The translations under genes were made by a program, and so were the position numbers. A stretch of DNA of 64,000 nucleotides, from the NCBI RefSeq assembly GCF_002339505.1, contig NZ_DDJO01000013.1, forward strand, positions 82,893 to 146,892, written 5' to 3'. Below the pieces are notes generated by a model. The model made no database searches, had not been told where the DNA came from, and was given only the letters and a program-made list of their open reading frames with translations. This document shows, one piece after another, positions 8,578-19,200 of this stretch (position 1 is the stretch's first letter; every line of letters starts with the position of its first letter). Source of the DNA: Corynebacterium sp. UBA2622 (GTDB lineage Bacteria > Actinomycetota > Actinomycetes > Mycobacteriales > Mycobacteriaceae).

Positions 8578-9720
8578 GTGAGGGTCAAGGTCTACACCGA
8601 CGGCGGCTCCCGCGGAAACCCCGGGGTCGCAGGATCCGGTTCCGTCGTTTACGGCGCGAACGGCGAGACGCTGGCCGAGGTCGCCTACGTGGTGGGCAGG
8701 AAATCCTCCAACAACGTCGCCGAATACACGGGCCTGCTGCGGGGGCTCGAGGCGGCCGCGGAGCTGGGTGCGACCGAGGTGGAGGTCTACATGGACTCCA
8801 AGCTGGTCATCGAGCAGATGGCCGGGCGGTGGAAAATCAAGCACCCCGACATGCGCACCCTCGCCCTCGAGGCGCGCCAGCTCGCGTCCGGGTTCAAGGA
8901 GGTCACCTACACCTGGGTCCCCCGGTCGAAGAACAAGAAGGCCGACGAGCTGTCCAACGTGGCGATGGACGCCGCGGCGAAGGGCGCCAAGCCGGGCATC
9001 GTCGGCGCTCCGGTGAAACCGGCGGCCGCCGCTCCCGGGGAAGGGAAGAGCACCCCCGCCGCCGGCCACGTCGTCGCCGGGCCCGCACACTGGTCCGGCA
9101 GCGACGAGCCGCGCACCCGCTTTGTTCTCCTGCGCCACGGTCAGACGGAGCACTCGGCCGGCCGGCGCTACAGCGGCTCCTCCGACCCCGAGCTCACGGG
9201 CGCCGGTGTGGATCAGGCGCGCCGGGCGGCTTCGGCGGTCGCGGGCCTGGGAACCATCGACGTGGTGGTCAGCTCCCCGTCCGCGCGGGCGCGGGCGACC
9301 GCCCGAGTTTGCGCGGACGTGCTCGGGATCGAGGAGGTCCACGTCGTCGACGGGCTGCGCGAGGTGGATTTCGGGGCCTTCGAGGGCCTGACGCGCGACG
9401 AGGCCAGTGAGCGCCACGGGGAGGAATTCCGGGAGTGGGAGGCGTCGCCAAGCGTGGCCCCGCCGGAGGGTGAGTCCCTGACCCAGTTGCACCGCCGGGT
9501 CACGCGCGCGCGGCTGAAGCTCCAGGAGGAGCACGCCGGAAAGACGATCCTGGTGGTCACCCACGTGACCCCCATCAAGTCGATCATCCGGCAGGCGCTG
9601 GGCGCGGGCGCCGAGGTGTTCAGGCACGTCTTCCTGGACCTCGCGTCGGTGTCCGTCGTGGAGTTCTACGGTGACTTCGGGGTGGTGCGCTGCGTCAACG
9701 ACGTCGCCCACCACCGGTAG
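8578..9720 (+). CDS. bifunctional RNase HI / histidine phosphatase
   Basis: This 380-residue protein is a fusion. Residues 1-135 are RNase HI, with Asp8, Glu49 and Asp73 at the expected DEDD positions, and should cleave RNA in RNA-DNA hybrids. A linker rich in alanine and proline (about 140-175) leads to a histidine phosphatase domain with LLRHGQTE (catalytic His187). The mycobacterial homologue (Rv2228c type) has RNase H activity and acid phosphatase activity linked to cobalamin-pathway enzymes. The GTG start at 8578 lies six bases after the previous stop. Both domains look intact. Confidence 0.93.
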   Translation: MRVKVYTDGGSRGNPGVAGSGSVVYGANGETLAEVAYVVGRKSSNNVAEYTGLLRGLEAAAELGATEVEVYMDSKLVIEQMAGRWKIKHPDMRTLALEARQLASGFKEVTYTWVPRSKNKKADELSNVAMDAAAKGAKPGIVGAPVKPAAAAPGEGKSTPAAGHVVAGPAHWSGSDEPRTRFVLLRHGQTEHSAGRRYSGSSDPELTGAGVDQARRAASAVAGLGTIDVVVSSPSARARATARVCADVLGIEEVHVVDGLREVDFGAFEGLTRDEASERHGEEFREWEASPSVAPPEGESLTQLHRRVTRARLKLQEEHAGKTILVVTHVTPIKSIIRQALGAGAEVFRHVFLDLASVSVVEFYGDFGVVRCVNDVAHHR

Positions 9721-9745
9721 TTGGCCAACGGCGCTGTTTCCGGCG

Positions 9746-9751
9746 TAAACT
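9746..9751 (+). promoter_or_regulatory. -10 box for rnpB
   Basis: TAAACT lies about 10 bases before the 5' end of the RNase P RNA. A TTGGCC directly after the upstream stop could be the -35, but its spacing (19 bases) is long. Confidence 0.45.
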
Positions 9752-9760
9752 CGCAACCTG

Positions 9761-10174
<414 letters not shown>

Positions 10175-10221
10175 CCCTTTTCCTCCGCCGGCGGCGGGGA
10201 ACTCTGTCACAATGGCGGGTT

Positions 10222-11613
10222 ATGAAGCTGTATGCCGCCCCGCTGGACTTCCGCGACGTTGCGCGGGAGTTCGATGTGCCCACCGATTTCCCTCCCGAGG
10301 TCCACGCGGAGGCCGCCGGTCTAACCGACCGCCACGCCGATGCCCGCCGCGATGCCCGCGACATTCCCTTCGTCACCATCGACCCCGTCGGCTCGAAGGA
10401 CCTTGACCAGGCCGTCTACATCGAGAAGGACGGTGACGGGTACGTGGTGTACTACGCCATCGCCGATGTTGCCGCCTTCGTGGAGCCGGACACGCGGACC
10501 AAGGCGGAGTCCCTCCAGCGGGGCCAGACGATTTACCTGCCCGACGAGCCCGCCCGCCTGCACCCGCCCGAGCTCAGCGAGGGGATCGCGTCGCTGCTGC
10601 CGGACGTCGACAGGCCCGCGGCCCTGTGGACCTTCCACCTCGACGCCCACGGTGAGGTCACGGGCTCCCACGTCGAGCGCGCCCTCGTGCACAGCGTGGC
10701 CCGCCTCGACTACGACGGGGTGCAGGACGACCTCGACCACGGTCGCGCGCACCCGTCCATCGCGCTCCTGCCCGAGGTGGGCACGCTGCGCCAGGAGAGC
10801 TCGCTGCGCCGCGAGGCGATCAACCTCCGCGTGCCCTCCGTGCGCGTGGTGGAGGACGAGGAGGGCCACTTCGAGCTCGTCATCGAGCCGCGCCACCCCG
10901 TCATGGACTACAACTCCGAGATCTCGCTCCTCACCGGCATGGTGGCGGGCCAGATGATGGTCGACGCCGGCAAGGGCTTCCTGCGCACCCTCGGCCCCGC
11001 GCCGACGGGCGCGGAGAACGACTTCCTCCGCGAGATCCGCAACCTCGGGTTCGACCCCGGGAACGACATCGGGCAGTTCCTGGCCACGATCGACCCGGAC
11101 ACCCCGCGCGGGATGGCGGCGATGCGCGAGGCGCAGAAGCTGCTGCGCGGCTCGGGCTACGTGGACCTCTCAGAGAAGGCGCCCGAGGTCCACGCGGGGA
11201 TCGGCGGCTACTACAGCCACGTCACAGCGCCTTTGCGACGCCTCATTGACCGCTACGCCACAGAGGTCTGCCTGGCCATCTGCGCCGGAACCGAGGTGCC
11301 GGACTGGGTGCTGCGCGACGGCGCCGGGGTGGTCAAGACGATGGGGCGGACCGCCCAGCTGGCCAACGCGGTGGACAAGGCGTGCCTCAACCTCACCGAG
11401 GCCACGGTGCTGCGCCCCTGGCTGGGCCACAACTTCGACGCGGTGGTCCTGCAGTCCGACGAACCGGGCGACCAGTCCCGCATCTTCGTCGTCGATCCTC
11501 CCGTACTGGGGCCCTGTCTGGGCCACCCGGAGGAGGGGAAGGAGACGGCGGTCTCGCTCGTCCGCGCCGACGTGGACAAGCGTGAGGTGGCGTTCGCCTG
11601 GCCGGCGGACTGA
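10222..11613 (+). CDS. RNB-domain exoribonuclease (RNase II-like, short form)
   Basis: This 463-residue protein consists mainly of an RNB catalytic domain (about residues 45-370), which degrades single-stranded RNA from the 3' end. The metal site is visible as TIDPVGSKDLDQ, with Asp54, Asp60 and Asp62 aligned to E. coli Asp201, Asp207 and Asp209; the fourth aspartate (Asp210) is glutamine here, which I believe is usual for this actinobacterial subgroup. No cold-shock domain is present, and no clear S1 domain follows. The start is the ATG at 10222, just after rnpB, which otherwise overlaps the open frame. The stop is five bases from that of the convergent galactokinase-like gene. Confidence 0.88.
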   Translation: MKLYAAPLDFRDVAREFDVPTDFPPEVHAEAAGLTDRHADARRDARDIPFVTIDPVGSKDLDQAVYIEKDGDGYVVYYAIADVAAFVEPDTRTKAESLQRGQTIYLPDEPARLHPPELSEGIASLLPDVDRPAALWTFHLDAHGEVTGSHVERALVHSVARLDYDGVQDDLDHGRAHPSIALLPEVGTLRQESSLRREAINLRVPSVRVVEDEEGHFELVIEPRHPVMDYNSEISLLTGMVAGQMMVDAGKGFLRTLGPAPTGAENDFLREIRNLGFDPGNDIGQFLATIDPDTPRGMAAMREAQKLLRGSGYVDLSEKAPEVHAGIGGYYSHVTAPLRRLIDRYATEVCLAICAGTEVPDWVLRDGAGVVKTMGRTAQLANAVDKACLNLTEATVLRPWLGHNFDAVVLQSDEPGDQSRIFVVDPPVLGPCLGHPEEGKETAVSLVRADVDKREVAFAWPAD

Positions 11614-11618
11614 ACCGC

Positions 11619-12833
11619 TTAGACCCTTTCGACCCGCGCGACCTCACCGGGCAGCACCTCCGCCACCTCGTGGGTCTCGGCGACGGAGGTGAGGAACGCG
11701 TCCGCCCCGCGCAGCGCGACGAAGGCGAGGACGGCGCGCGAGTTGCCCGCCGCGGCCGGCCGCGCCGAAAGCGCCCCGCGGTCGAGCATCTCCTGCACCA
11801 GGTCATCCGGGGTGTCCAGGTCGTGGTGCTCGGACGGAGAGTTGAGCAGGGTGAACAGCTCGTTGTCCCGGCGCGAGCGCAGCGCCTTCGCCGTGGCGAG
11901 GGAGCGCAGCGTCTCCGTCTCGCAGAAGTTCACCCAGGTCCGCGCGGCCTCTGGGTCGGGCGCGGAGTCGGGGCCAAGAACCTGGCGACGCGCCTCCACC
12001 CACTCGACGGCGCGGTCCGCCGCCTCCGGCAGCTGGCGCAGGGAGGACACGCCGAAGTTGGCGCAGGCCTCGTCGATGAAGGCGCGCCGGGCCGCGATGC
12101 GCTCCGTCTGCTCGTCGTAGGGCTGCCCCCAGGAATCGGTGACCGAGAAGATGCGCACACCGAGCCGACCGGGGTGCGGGGCCTGGGTGACGGAGCCGTC
12201 GGAGTAGTCGACCACCGAGATGGTCTCACCCTGCCCGCGCAGGGCGGCGGTGTGCCGGGCGCGCAGCACGGCGAGCGTGGAGTTCGCGGTGACGTTGTGG
12301 GAGCAGATCTCGGCCAGGCGGGCGCGGAAGGGGGCATCGTCCACCTCCGGGTCGCCGGCGGTGAGTGCGAGGGCCAGGGCGGCGTCACCGGCGTACAGGG
12401 AGCCGAGGCCGGCGCCGGGGAGGACGTCCGTGGCGATGCACACGTTCACGCCGCGCGTCTCGCGCGAGAGCACCTGCCGCGAGATCATCGTCTGCACCAG
12501 GCCGACGACGCGGCGGGTGAGCCGGTCGAGCTGCGGGTCGTCGTGAAGCGAGGCGAGCGTGGCGGTGTCCGAGAAGGAGAATCCACCGGGGCCGCGGACC
12601 TCGACGGCGACGGTGTCGTCATCGCGTGGGGAGACGGCCGCGGCGGCGCGCAGGGAGCTCAAGCCCACGAGGGTGACACCGCCGAAGTGGTCGACGTTCT
12701 CACCGATGAGCACCCAGGTGCCGGGGGCGGAGGCACACCCGGCGGGCGCCCGGCCCGTCACTTCGCGGTGCAGGTTGGCGACCCGCTCGGTGGGGGAGGT
12801 CGGGTCGGCTGCCCACACTGCCACAGCCACCAC
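11619..12833 (-). CDS. galactokinase-like GHMP family protein, degenerate motifs
   Basis: This protein of about 400 residues aligns with galactokinase over its N-terminal substrate motif, where LIGENVDHFGG stands for the usual GEHTDYNGG. The ATP-binding GHMP motif is altered: LPGAGLGSLYAGDA replaces the serine-rich PxGxGLSSS form. The C-terminal glycine-rich motif III is not evident. It could be a kinase for another substrate or a non-catalytic relative. No galactose genes lie nearby. Several GTG codons crowd the start (12833, 12830, 12824). AAAGGA lies too close to the first, so 12824 is also plausible. It is convergent with the RNB gene and divergent from the next small gene. Confidence 0.72.
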   Translation of the reverse strand: MVAVAVWAADPTSPTERVANLHREVTGRAPAGCASAPGTWVLIGENVDHFGGVTLVGLSSLRAAAAVSPRDDDTVAVEVRGPGGFSFSDTATLASLHDDPQLDRLTRRVVGLVQTMISRQVLSRETRGVNVCIATDVLPGAGLGSLYAGDAALALALTAGDPEVDDAPFRARLAEICSHNVTANSTLAVLRARHTAALRGQGETISVVDYSDGSVTQAPHPGRLGVRIFSVTDSWGQPYDEQTERIAARRAFIDEACANFGVSSLRQLPEAADRAVEWVEARRQVLGPDSAPDPEAARTWVNFCETETLRSLATAKALRSRRDNELFTLLNSPSEHHDLDTPDDLVQEMLDRGALSARPAAAGNSRAVLAFVALRGADAFLTSVAETHEVAEVLPGEVARVERV

Positions 12834-12980
12834 ATCCTTTCGGCTCTCGGCACCGGGACAGCAGCACAGGGTGCGGTCCGGGCCTCGGGAATTGTTCAGG
12901 CACCAAGACTACCCCAGATGACGGGACCCGCGGGTAGGGTGGGTGGCACCCGAAACGCACCTGCGAAAAGGAGATTTACC

Positions 12981-13187
12981 ATGTCTGACGAGCAGTTTTA
13001 CTTCAATCCGAGCACCGGCGAAGTCACCCAGGGCAAGGTGGACAGCTGGGACGAGCGCATGGGGCCCTACGCCACGCGCGAGGAGGCGGAGCACGCGCTG
13101 AGCATCGCCGCCAGCCGCAACAAGAACGCGGACGCCGCCGACGAGGCGGAGGAGAACTGGGGCGCACCCGCCTCCTGGGAGAAGTGA
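12981..13187 (+). CDS. small conserved actinobacterial protein, 68 residues
   Basis: This 68-residue protein matches a short conserved actinobacterial family with the pattern FYFNPSTGEV, then RMGPYATREEAEHAL, then an acidic tail ending in a tryptophan-rich stretch. Relatives are often mislabelled methionine aminopeptidase or SPOR-like; no catalytic residues of those enzymes can be seen. It is cytoplasmic by appearance. The ATG at 12981 has a strong AAAAGGAGA about six bases upstream. Its function is unknown. It is convergent with the CYTH-CHAD gene, with 20 bases between stops. Confidence 0.82.
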   Translation: MSDEQFYFNPSTGEVTQGKVDSWDERMGPYATREEAEHALSIAASRNKNADAADEAEENWGAPASWEK

Positions 13188-13207
13188 CCGCCGCACGCCC
13201 GTAAGGG

Positions 13208-14812
13208 CTACGGCTTGATCTTGGAAAAGGCCTTCTTGACTTCCCCGATGAGGTCCTCGTAGCCCTTCAGCGCCTCCTCGCCCCGGGCGAGCTCGCGCTG
13301 GTAGAGCATGCCGTAGGCGAAGGTGTCCTCGCCCCGCCCGCGGGCGGCGTCGGCGAGGCGCTCGAGGCGGTCGCGGGAGGTGACGGCGTCCTGGAAGTCG
13401 CCGAGCTGCGACTGCAACGCCTTGCACGCCTTGGTCAACCGGCCCGTCTTCAGGCCCGCGCCCTCGGCCGCGACGGAGGCGTAGCGCAGTTTCTTCGCCG
13501 CCTTGCGCACGTCGTGGACGTAGTTCTCCCGCCGGTGCAGGCTGAGGTCGGTGTCGTGGTAGTGGTCCAGCACCTTCGCGTGGCGCTTGCGCAGTTTCTT
13601 GAGCCCGCCCTCGAGGTGGTCGTAGAGGATCTCGCGCGACTCCGGGTCCTTCTTCGCCTTCTTCCCGCCCTCGCTTTCCGACGCCCCATCGCCCACCGCC
13701 ACCGGCGGGTCGGCCAAAAGGTCGTCGATCTCGTCCAGCAGGTCGAGGAAGCGGTCGGAGTCGAGCATTTCCACGATGATGTCGTGGGCCTGCCGGTACT
13801 CGGCCCGCATGTCGTTTTTGATGTGGGTGGCGGCGGTGTCGTCGATAAGCCCGCTCTCGTCGCTGTCCAGCAGCTCCTGGAAACGTTCCTCGACCACCTC
13901 GGCGTCGCGGGCGGTGCCCAGGACGGCGGCAGTTTCCTTCAGCTCCGTCTCGAGGTGGGCCAGGCGGTCGCCCTCGAGGATCCCCTCGAAGGTCTCGAGC
14001 AGCGAGCGCATCTCGCGGGTGGACACGCGCATCTGGTGCACGGAGTCGAACTCGTCGGCGCGCACCCGCGGCTCCCAGGAGACGATGGCGTCGCGCTGCT
14101 GGCGAAGCGAGGCAACCACGGCGCCGGCGGGGGAGTCCGGGTCGAGGTCGGTGGAGCGCATGTGCGGCGGCAGCGGGGCGGTTGAGGCGGTGTCGCCCAG
14201 CGCGGAGGACAGCTTCGACGGGGAGCCGGATTTGCGCGCCCCAGAGGAGATGAGGAACGAGGTGGCCTGCGAGATCAGGTTCGCTCCGTCCTCGGTGCCC
14301 GCTGTGAACTCGGAGAGCTCGACCTCCCACTCGCGCCAGGAGGTGCGCTCGCCACCCGGCAGGAGGGACCAGGCCGTGACGTGGTCGTCGCAGAACTCCG
14401 CGACCTTCTCGCCGGTGGGGGAACCGAGGGAGATCTCCACGCGGCGGTTGTCCACCTGCGCCACCGGGTTCAGCGGGGCGGTGCGCACGATGGCGCGGAC
14501 GTTCGCCAGCAGCTCGTCGGGGATGACGGCCGGGTCGTCGAGCGGGGCTCGCAGCTCGTGGCGGCCGGTCTCGGCGGGCAGCTTGAGGTGCCAGCCGTCG
14601 TCGGACCCGCCGGTGCGGCGGCGCAGGGTGATCTTCGAGCGCGTCAGGCGCAGGTCCTCGGTGTCGTAGTAGATCGCGGAGAGATTGTGCTCCACGGTGT
14701 CGAGGATGCTCTCCACGCCCGGCAACTGGGTGAGGTCGGGGATGCCGGTCGACTCGTCGACGGCGAGCTTGACCTCCACCTCCAGGAAATTCTCGAGCTT
14801 GTTGTCGGCCAC
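13208..14812 (-). CDS. CYTH and CHAD domain protein
   Basis: This 534-residue protein joins an N-terminal CYTH (triphosphate tunnel) domain to a C-terminal CHAD domain. The CYTH signature ExExK is present at residues 11-15. The CHAD part (about 230-534) is helical and rich in conserved histidines and basic residues, which in this family bind inorganic polyphosphate. CYTH-CHAD proteins are thought to act on or bind triphosphates and polyphosphate; the substrate here is not known. The GTG at 14812 is chosen because the CYTH domain starts at once. A longer form from an ATG at 14881 would add a basic tail but lacks a good ribosome binding site. Confidence 0.88.
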   Translation of the reverse strand: MADNKLENFLEVEVKLAVDESTGIPDLTQLPGVESILDTVEHNLSAIYYDTEDLRLTRSKITLRRRTGGSDDGWHLKLPAETGRHELRAPLDDPAVIPDELLANVRAIVRTAPLNPVAQVDNRRVEISLGSPTGEKVAEFCDDHVTAWSLLPGGERTSWREWEVELSEFTAGTEDGANLISQATSFLISSGARKSGSPSKLSSALGDTASTAPLPPHMRSTDLDPDSPAGAVVASLRQQRDAIVSWEPRVRADEFDSVHQMRVSTREMRSLLETFEGILEGDRLAHLETELKETAAVLGTARDAEVVEERFQELLDSDESGLIDDTAATHIKNDMRAEYRQAHDIIVEMLDSDRFLDLLDEIDDLLADPPVAVGDGASESEGGKKAKKDPESREILYDHLEGGLKKLRKRHAKVLDHYHDTDLSLHRRENYVHDVRKAAKKLRYASVAAEGAGLKTGRLTKACKALQSQLGDFQDAVTSRDRLERLADAARGRGEDTFAYGMLYQRELARGEEALKGYEDLIGEVKKAFSKIKP

Positions 14813-14924
14813 GGGGTTTCCGCCCTTCCTCTTGATTTCAGATCTGGGTGCCGGTCGTTGCTTGCCCGGTTTCCGGGCCATCCTACCCGCCGGGCGGGGC
14901 CGTTTCAGGCAGTAAAGCTGGCGC

Positions 14925-14930
14925 TAGAGT
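14925..14930 (+). promoter_or_regulatory. -10 box of a near-leaderless promoter (glnA2)
   Basis: TAGAGT ends eight bases before the glnA2 ATG. No ribosome binding site is seen between them. Confidence 0.45.
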
Positions 14931-14938
14931 GGGTCGGT

Positions 14939-16273
14939 ATGACTAGCCAACAGGAAAACGTCCTGCGCAAGGTGAGCGAGCAGGACATCGGGTTCATCCG
15001 CCTCTGGTTCACGGACATCTTCGGTTCCCTGAAGACGATCATGATGTCCCCGGCGGAGCTCGAGGCGGCCTTCGACGAGGGCGTCGGCTTCGACGGCTCG
15101 TCGATCGAGGGGTTCTCCCGCATCTCCGAATCCGACACCCTGCTGCGCCCGGATCCCTCGACCTACCAGTCGCTGCCCTTCGACGAGGACGAGGGGCTGC
15201 AGACGGCCCGGATGTTCTGTGACATCACGATGCCCGACGGCGACCCGCTCTACGCCGACCCGCGCCACATCCTGCGCCGCCAGCTGACCAAGGCGAAGAA
15301 CCTCGGCTTCGACGTGATGGCCAGCCCGGAAATAGAGTTCTATCTGGTCAAGGACGCCTTCGTTGGGGACGGCCCGCGGCCGGCGGACAAAGGCGGGTAC
15401 TTCGACCAGGCGAAGCGGAACGAGGCGCCGAAATTCCGTCGTCAAGCGATCTCCGCGCTGGAGTACATGGGGGTCGTCACCGAGTTCTCGCACCACGAGG
15501 CGAGCGCCGGGCAGCAGGAGATCGACCTGCGCCACACCAACGCGCTGGGCATGGCCGACAACATCATCACCTTCAAGTACATCGTGAAGACGATCGCCGA
15601 GGCCTCCGGCGTCCACGCGACGTTCATGCCCAAGCCCTTCCCGGACCTCGACGGCTCCGCCATGCACACCCACTTTTCGCTGTTCGAGGGCGAGACCAAC
15701 GCCTTCCACGACCCGGACGATGAGATCTCGCTGTCCGCCACGGGCCGGCAGTTCATCGCGGGCATCCTCACCCACGCAAACGAGATCTCGGCGGTGACAA
15801 ACCAGTGGGTGAACTCCTACAAGCGGCTGCAGTTCGGCTCCGAGGCCCCGACGGCCGCCACGTGGGGCATCTCGAACCGCTCGGCCATGGTCCGCGTGCC
15901 CACCTACCGGTTGGACAAGGCGGAGTCCCGCCGCGCCGAGGTGCGCTCCCTGGACTCCGCCTGCAACCCCTACCTCGCTTTCTCCGCGGTGATCGCCGCC
16001 GGGCTGAAGGGCATCGAGGAGGGTTACGACCTCGACGAGCCCGCCCGCGACGACGTCTGGGCGCTGACGCGCCGGGAGCGACGCGCAATGGGCTACCGCG
16101 ACCTTCCCACCTCCCTGGACCAGGCGCTGCGCCACCTGGAGAAGTCGGAGTTCATGGCTGAGGTGCTCGGTGAGCAGGTCTTCGACTTCTACCTGCGCTC
16201 CAAGTGGGACGAATGGCACGACTACACCTCCCAGGTCACCCCCTGGGAGGTCGAGAACGGGCTGGACCTCTAA
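14939..16273 (+). CDS. glnA2: glutamine synthetase type I, GlnA2 paralogue
   Basis: This 444-residue protein is a class I glutamine synthetase of the shorter GlnA2 type, forming glutamine from glutamate, ammonia and ATP in the cytoplasm. The beta-grasp latch (GFDGSSIEGF), the metal-binding core and the C-terminal glutamate-binding region are all present. The adenylylation-loop tyrosine seen in GlnA is not recognisable at the matching C-terminal position, so GlnE control is unlikely. The ATG at 14939 follows a TAGAGT box by eight bases. Only two bases separate its stop from glnE, an arrangement shared with mycobacteria and other corynebacteria. Confidence 0.94.
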   Translation: MTSQQENVLRKVSEQDIGFIRLWFTDIFGSLKTIMMSPAELEAAFDEGVGFDGSSIEGFSRISESDTLLRPDPSTYQSLPFDEDEGLQTARMFCDITMPDGDPLYADPRHILRRQLTKAKNLGFDVMASPEIEFYLVKDAFVGDGPRPADKGGYFDQAKRNEAPKFRRQAISALEYMGVVTEFSHHEASAGQQEIDLRHTNALGMADNIITFKYIVKTIAEASGVHATFMPKPFPDLDGSAMHTHFSLFEGETNAFHDPDDEISLSATGRQFIAGILTHANEISAVTNQWVNSYKRLQFGSEAPTAATWGISNRSAMVRVPTYRLDKAESRRAEVRSLDSACNPYLAFSAVIAAGLKGIEEGYDLDEPARDDVWALTRRERRAMGYRDLPTSLDQALRHLEKSEFMAEVLGEQVFDFYLRSKWDEWHDYTSQVTPWEVENGLDL

Positions 16274-16275
16274 CC

Positions 16276-19200
16276 ATGGCCCGCCGCGAGATTGCATCCC
16301 CCTCCGCGCTGGGGTTGACCGGGGCGCGCGCCGCGCAGGACCTGGAGGACCTCGGGTGGGACAACCCGGCCCTGCTCGAGGTGCTCAGCCACGTCGGCGC
16401 CCCCAACCTAGCGCTGAACACCGCCGTTCGCCTCGCCGACGCGCTGGGCGACGGGTACGCGAAGCTCAAGGCATCGCTTGACGACGACCCCACCCTGCGC
16501 ACCCGGCTCCTCGCCCTGCTCGGGGGTTCGACCGCCCTCGGGGACCACCTCGTGGCCCACCCGCAGCAGTGGGAGGCCCTGGCCCGGGAGCTGCCGGGGC
16601 GCGAGGACCTCATGCGGGTGATGCTGGGCGCCGTGGGTGCCGCGCCCGTGGAGGCGGAGGGCAATGCGGCATCGCCCGACCTGTCTACCGCGGGGACGTA
16701 CCGCGCCGCGCCAGAGTTCGCGGACGGGGCGGTGGCCAGGACCGCCCTGCGCGACGCGTACCGCACGCAGATCATGCGCATCGCCGCCGCCGACCTGGCG
16801 GGAACGATGGTGGGCAGCGTCACCGGGGACGGGGACACATCCGGCTCGGGCGTGGGCTACCAGCGCGTCACCGCCGCCCTGACGGCCTGCGCCGACGCAG
16901 CGCTCACCGCGGCGCTGGCGGTTGCGCTGCGCTGCGTATACGGGGACGAGGAACCGGACGCGCGCCTGGCGGTGCTCGCGATGGGCAAGTGCGGGGCGGG
17001 GGAGCTGAATTACATCTCGGACGTCGACGTCATCTTCGTCGCCGAGCCGGCGAGCCAGAAGGCCACGCGCGCGGCGAGCGAGATGATGCGCATCGGCACG
17101 GAGTGCTTCTTCGAGGTCGACGCAAACCTGCGCCCGGAGGGCCGCTCCGGGGCGCTGGTGCGCACCCTCGACAGCCACGTCACCTACTACAGGCGCTGGG
17201 CCCACACCTGGGAGTTCCAGGCGCTGCTCAAGGCGCGGCCCATGACGGGGGACACCGGGCTCGGTGCCGACTATGTCGGGGCGCTGGCGCCGCTCGTCTG
17301 GCAGGCATCGCAGCGCGAGTCCTTCGTGGAGGACGTCCAGGCGATGCGCCGCCGGGTGCTGGAGAACGTCCCGGCGGAGATGCGCGGGCGCGAGCTCAAG
17401 TTGGGCGAGGGGGGACTGCGCGACGTGGAGTTCGCGGTCCAGCTCCTGCAGCTCGTGCACGGCCGCGTGGACACGTCCCTGCGCGTGCTCAACACGGTCG
17501 AGGCCCTGGAAAAGCTCATGGAGGGTGGTTACGTCGGCCGCGAGGACGCGCGCCAGCTCATCGGCGCCTACAGCTTCCTCCGGCTCCTGGAGCACCGCCT
17601 CCAGCTGCAGCGCTTCAAGCGCACCCACACCCTGCCCGCGGCCACGGACGACAAGGCGCGCCGCTGGCTCGCCCGGGCCTCCGGCTTCGCCCCGGACGCG
17701 CGCCACTCCGCCGCCGAGCAGATGGACGCCACCCTGCGCTCCTACCGTCGCAGCGTGGCGGACCTGCACGAAAAGCTGTTCTACCGCCCGCTGCTCAACG
17801 CGGTTGTGGGGATGAGCGCCGGCGAGGTCACGCTCTCGGCCGACGCGGTGAAGGATCAGCTCAAGGCGCTGGGCTACCGCCACCCCGCGCGCGCCTACGA
17901 GCACCTCAGCTTCCTGGTCAAGGGCAGCTCCCGCAAGGCCCGGCTGCAGGAGATTCTCCTGCCCAGCCTGATGCACTGGCTCGGCGGAACCGCCGACCCC
18001 GGCGCGGGCCTGCTGAACTACCGCAAGCTGTCTGAAGCCGCGGAGGACAAGAGCTGGTTCCTGCGCATACTCCGCGACGAGGGCGTCGTGGGGCAGCGCC
18101 TCATGCGCATCCTGGGCACCTCGCCCTACACCTCGGCCCTGATCATTTCCGCGCCCGAGGTGGTGCAGCTGCTCGGTGACGGGGCGCAGGGGCCGAAGCT
18201 TCTCGACGCCGCCCCCGACCAGGCCTACAACGCCATCGTCGCCGCGACCAAGCGCTACGACGACCCCGACCGCGCCGTCGCCGTGGCGCGCAGCCTCCGG
18301 CGCGCCGACCTTGCCCGCATCGCCGCCGCGGACCTGCTCGGCTTCATGGACGTGCGCGAGGTGTGCACGGAGCTGTCCTGGGTGTGGGAGGGCGTGCTCG
18401 AGGCGGCCCTGCGCGCCGAAGTGCGCGCCGACCTCGCCGCCAGCGGGCTCGAGGAGCCCCGGGCGCGCATCAGCATCATCGGCATGGGCCGCCTCGGGGG
18501 CGGGGAACTCGGCTACGGCTCCGATGCGGACGTCATGGTGGTCGCCGAGCCTGCCGAGGGGGAGGAGGAGTCCGGGGCCATCGCCTGGGCGGTGAAGATC
18601 GTCGACGCGATGCGCACCCGCCTGTCCAAGCCCTCGGGGGATCCGCCGCTCGAGGTGGACCTGGGCCTGCGCCCCGAGGGCCGCTCGGGTCCGGTCGTGC
18701 GCACCGTCGCGTCCTACGAGCGTTACTACCGGGAATGGGGCGAGGCGTGGGAGAAGCAGGCTCTGCTCCGCGCCACGTGCGTCGCGGGCGACAGGGAGGT
18801 CGGCGCCAGGTTCCTCGCGGCCATCGACCCGTTCCGCTACCCGCCGGGCGGGGCGAGCCAGGCCGACATCCGCGAGATCCGGCGCATCAAGGCGCGGGTG
18901 GACGACGAGCGCCTCCCGCGCGGCGCCGACAAGTCCACACACACCAAGCTGGGCCGCGGGGGCCTCGCCGACATCGAGTGGACCGTGCAGCTGATCACGA
19001 TGATGCACGCTCACGAGCGCCCGGGGCTGCACAACACCTCGACCCTCGAGGTCCTTGATTACCTGGAGGAGCTCGCTGACCCGGACGTGCTCTCCCCGGG
19101 GCAGGCGCGCATCCTGCGTGACGCGTGGCTCGCCGCCACCCACGCCCGCAACGCCCTCGTGCTCGTCAGCGGCAAACGTACCGACCAGCTCCCCGCCCCG

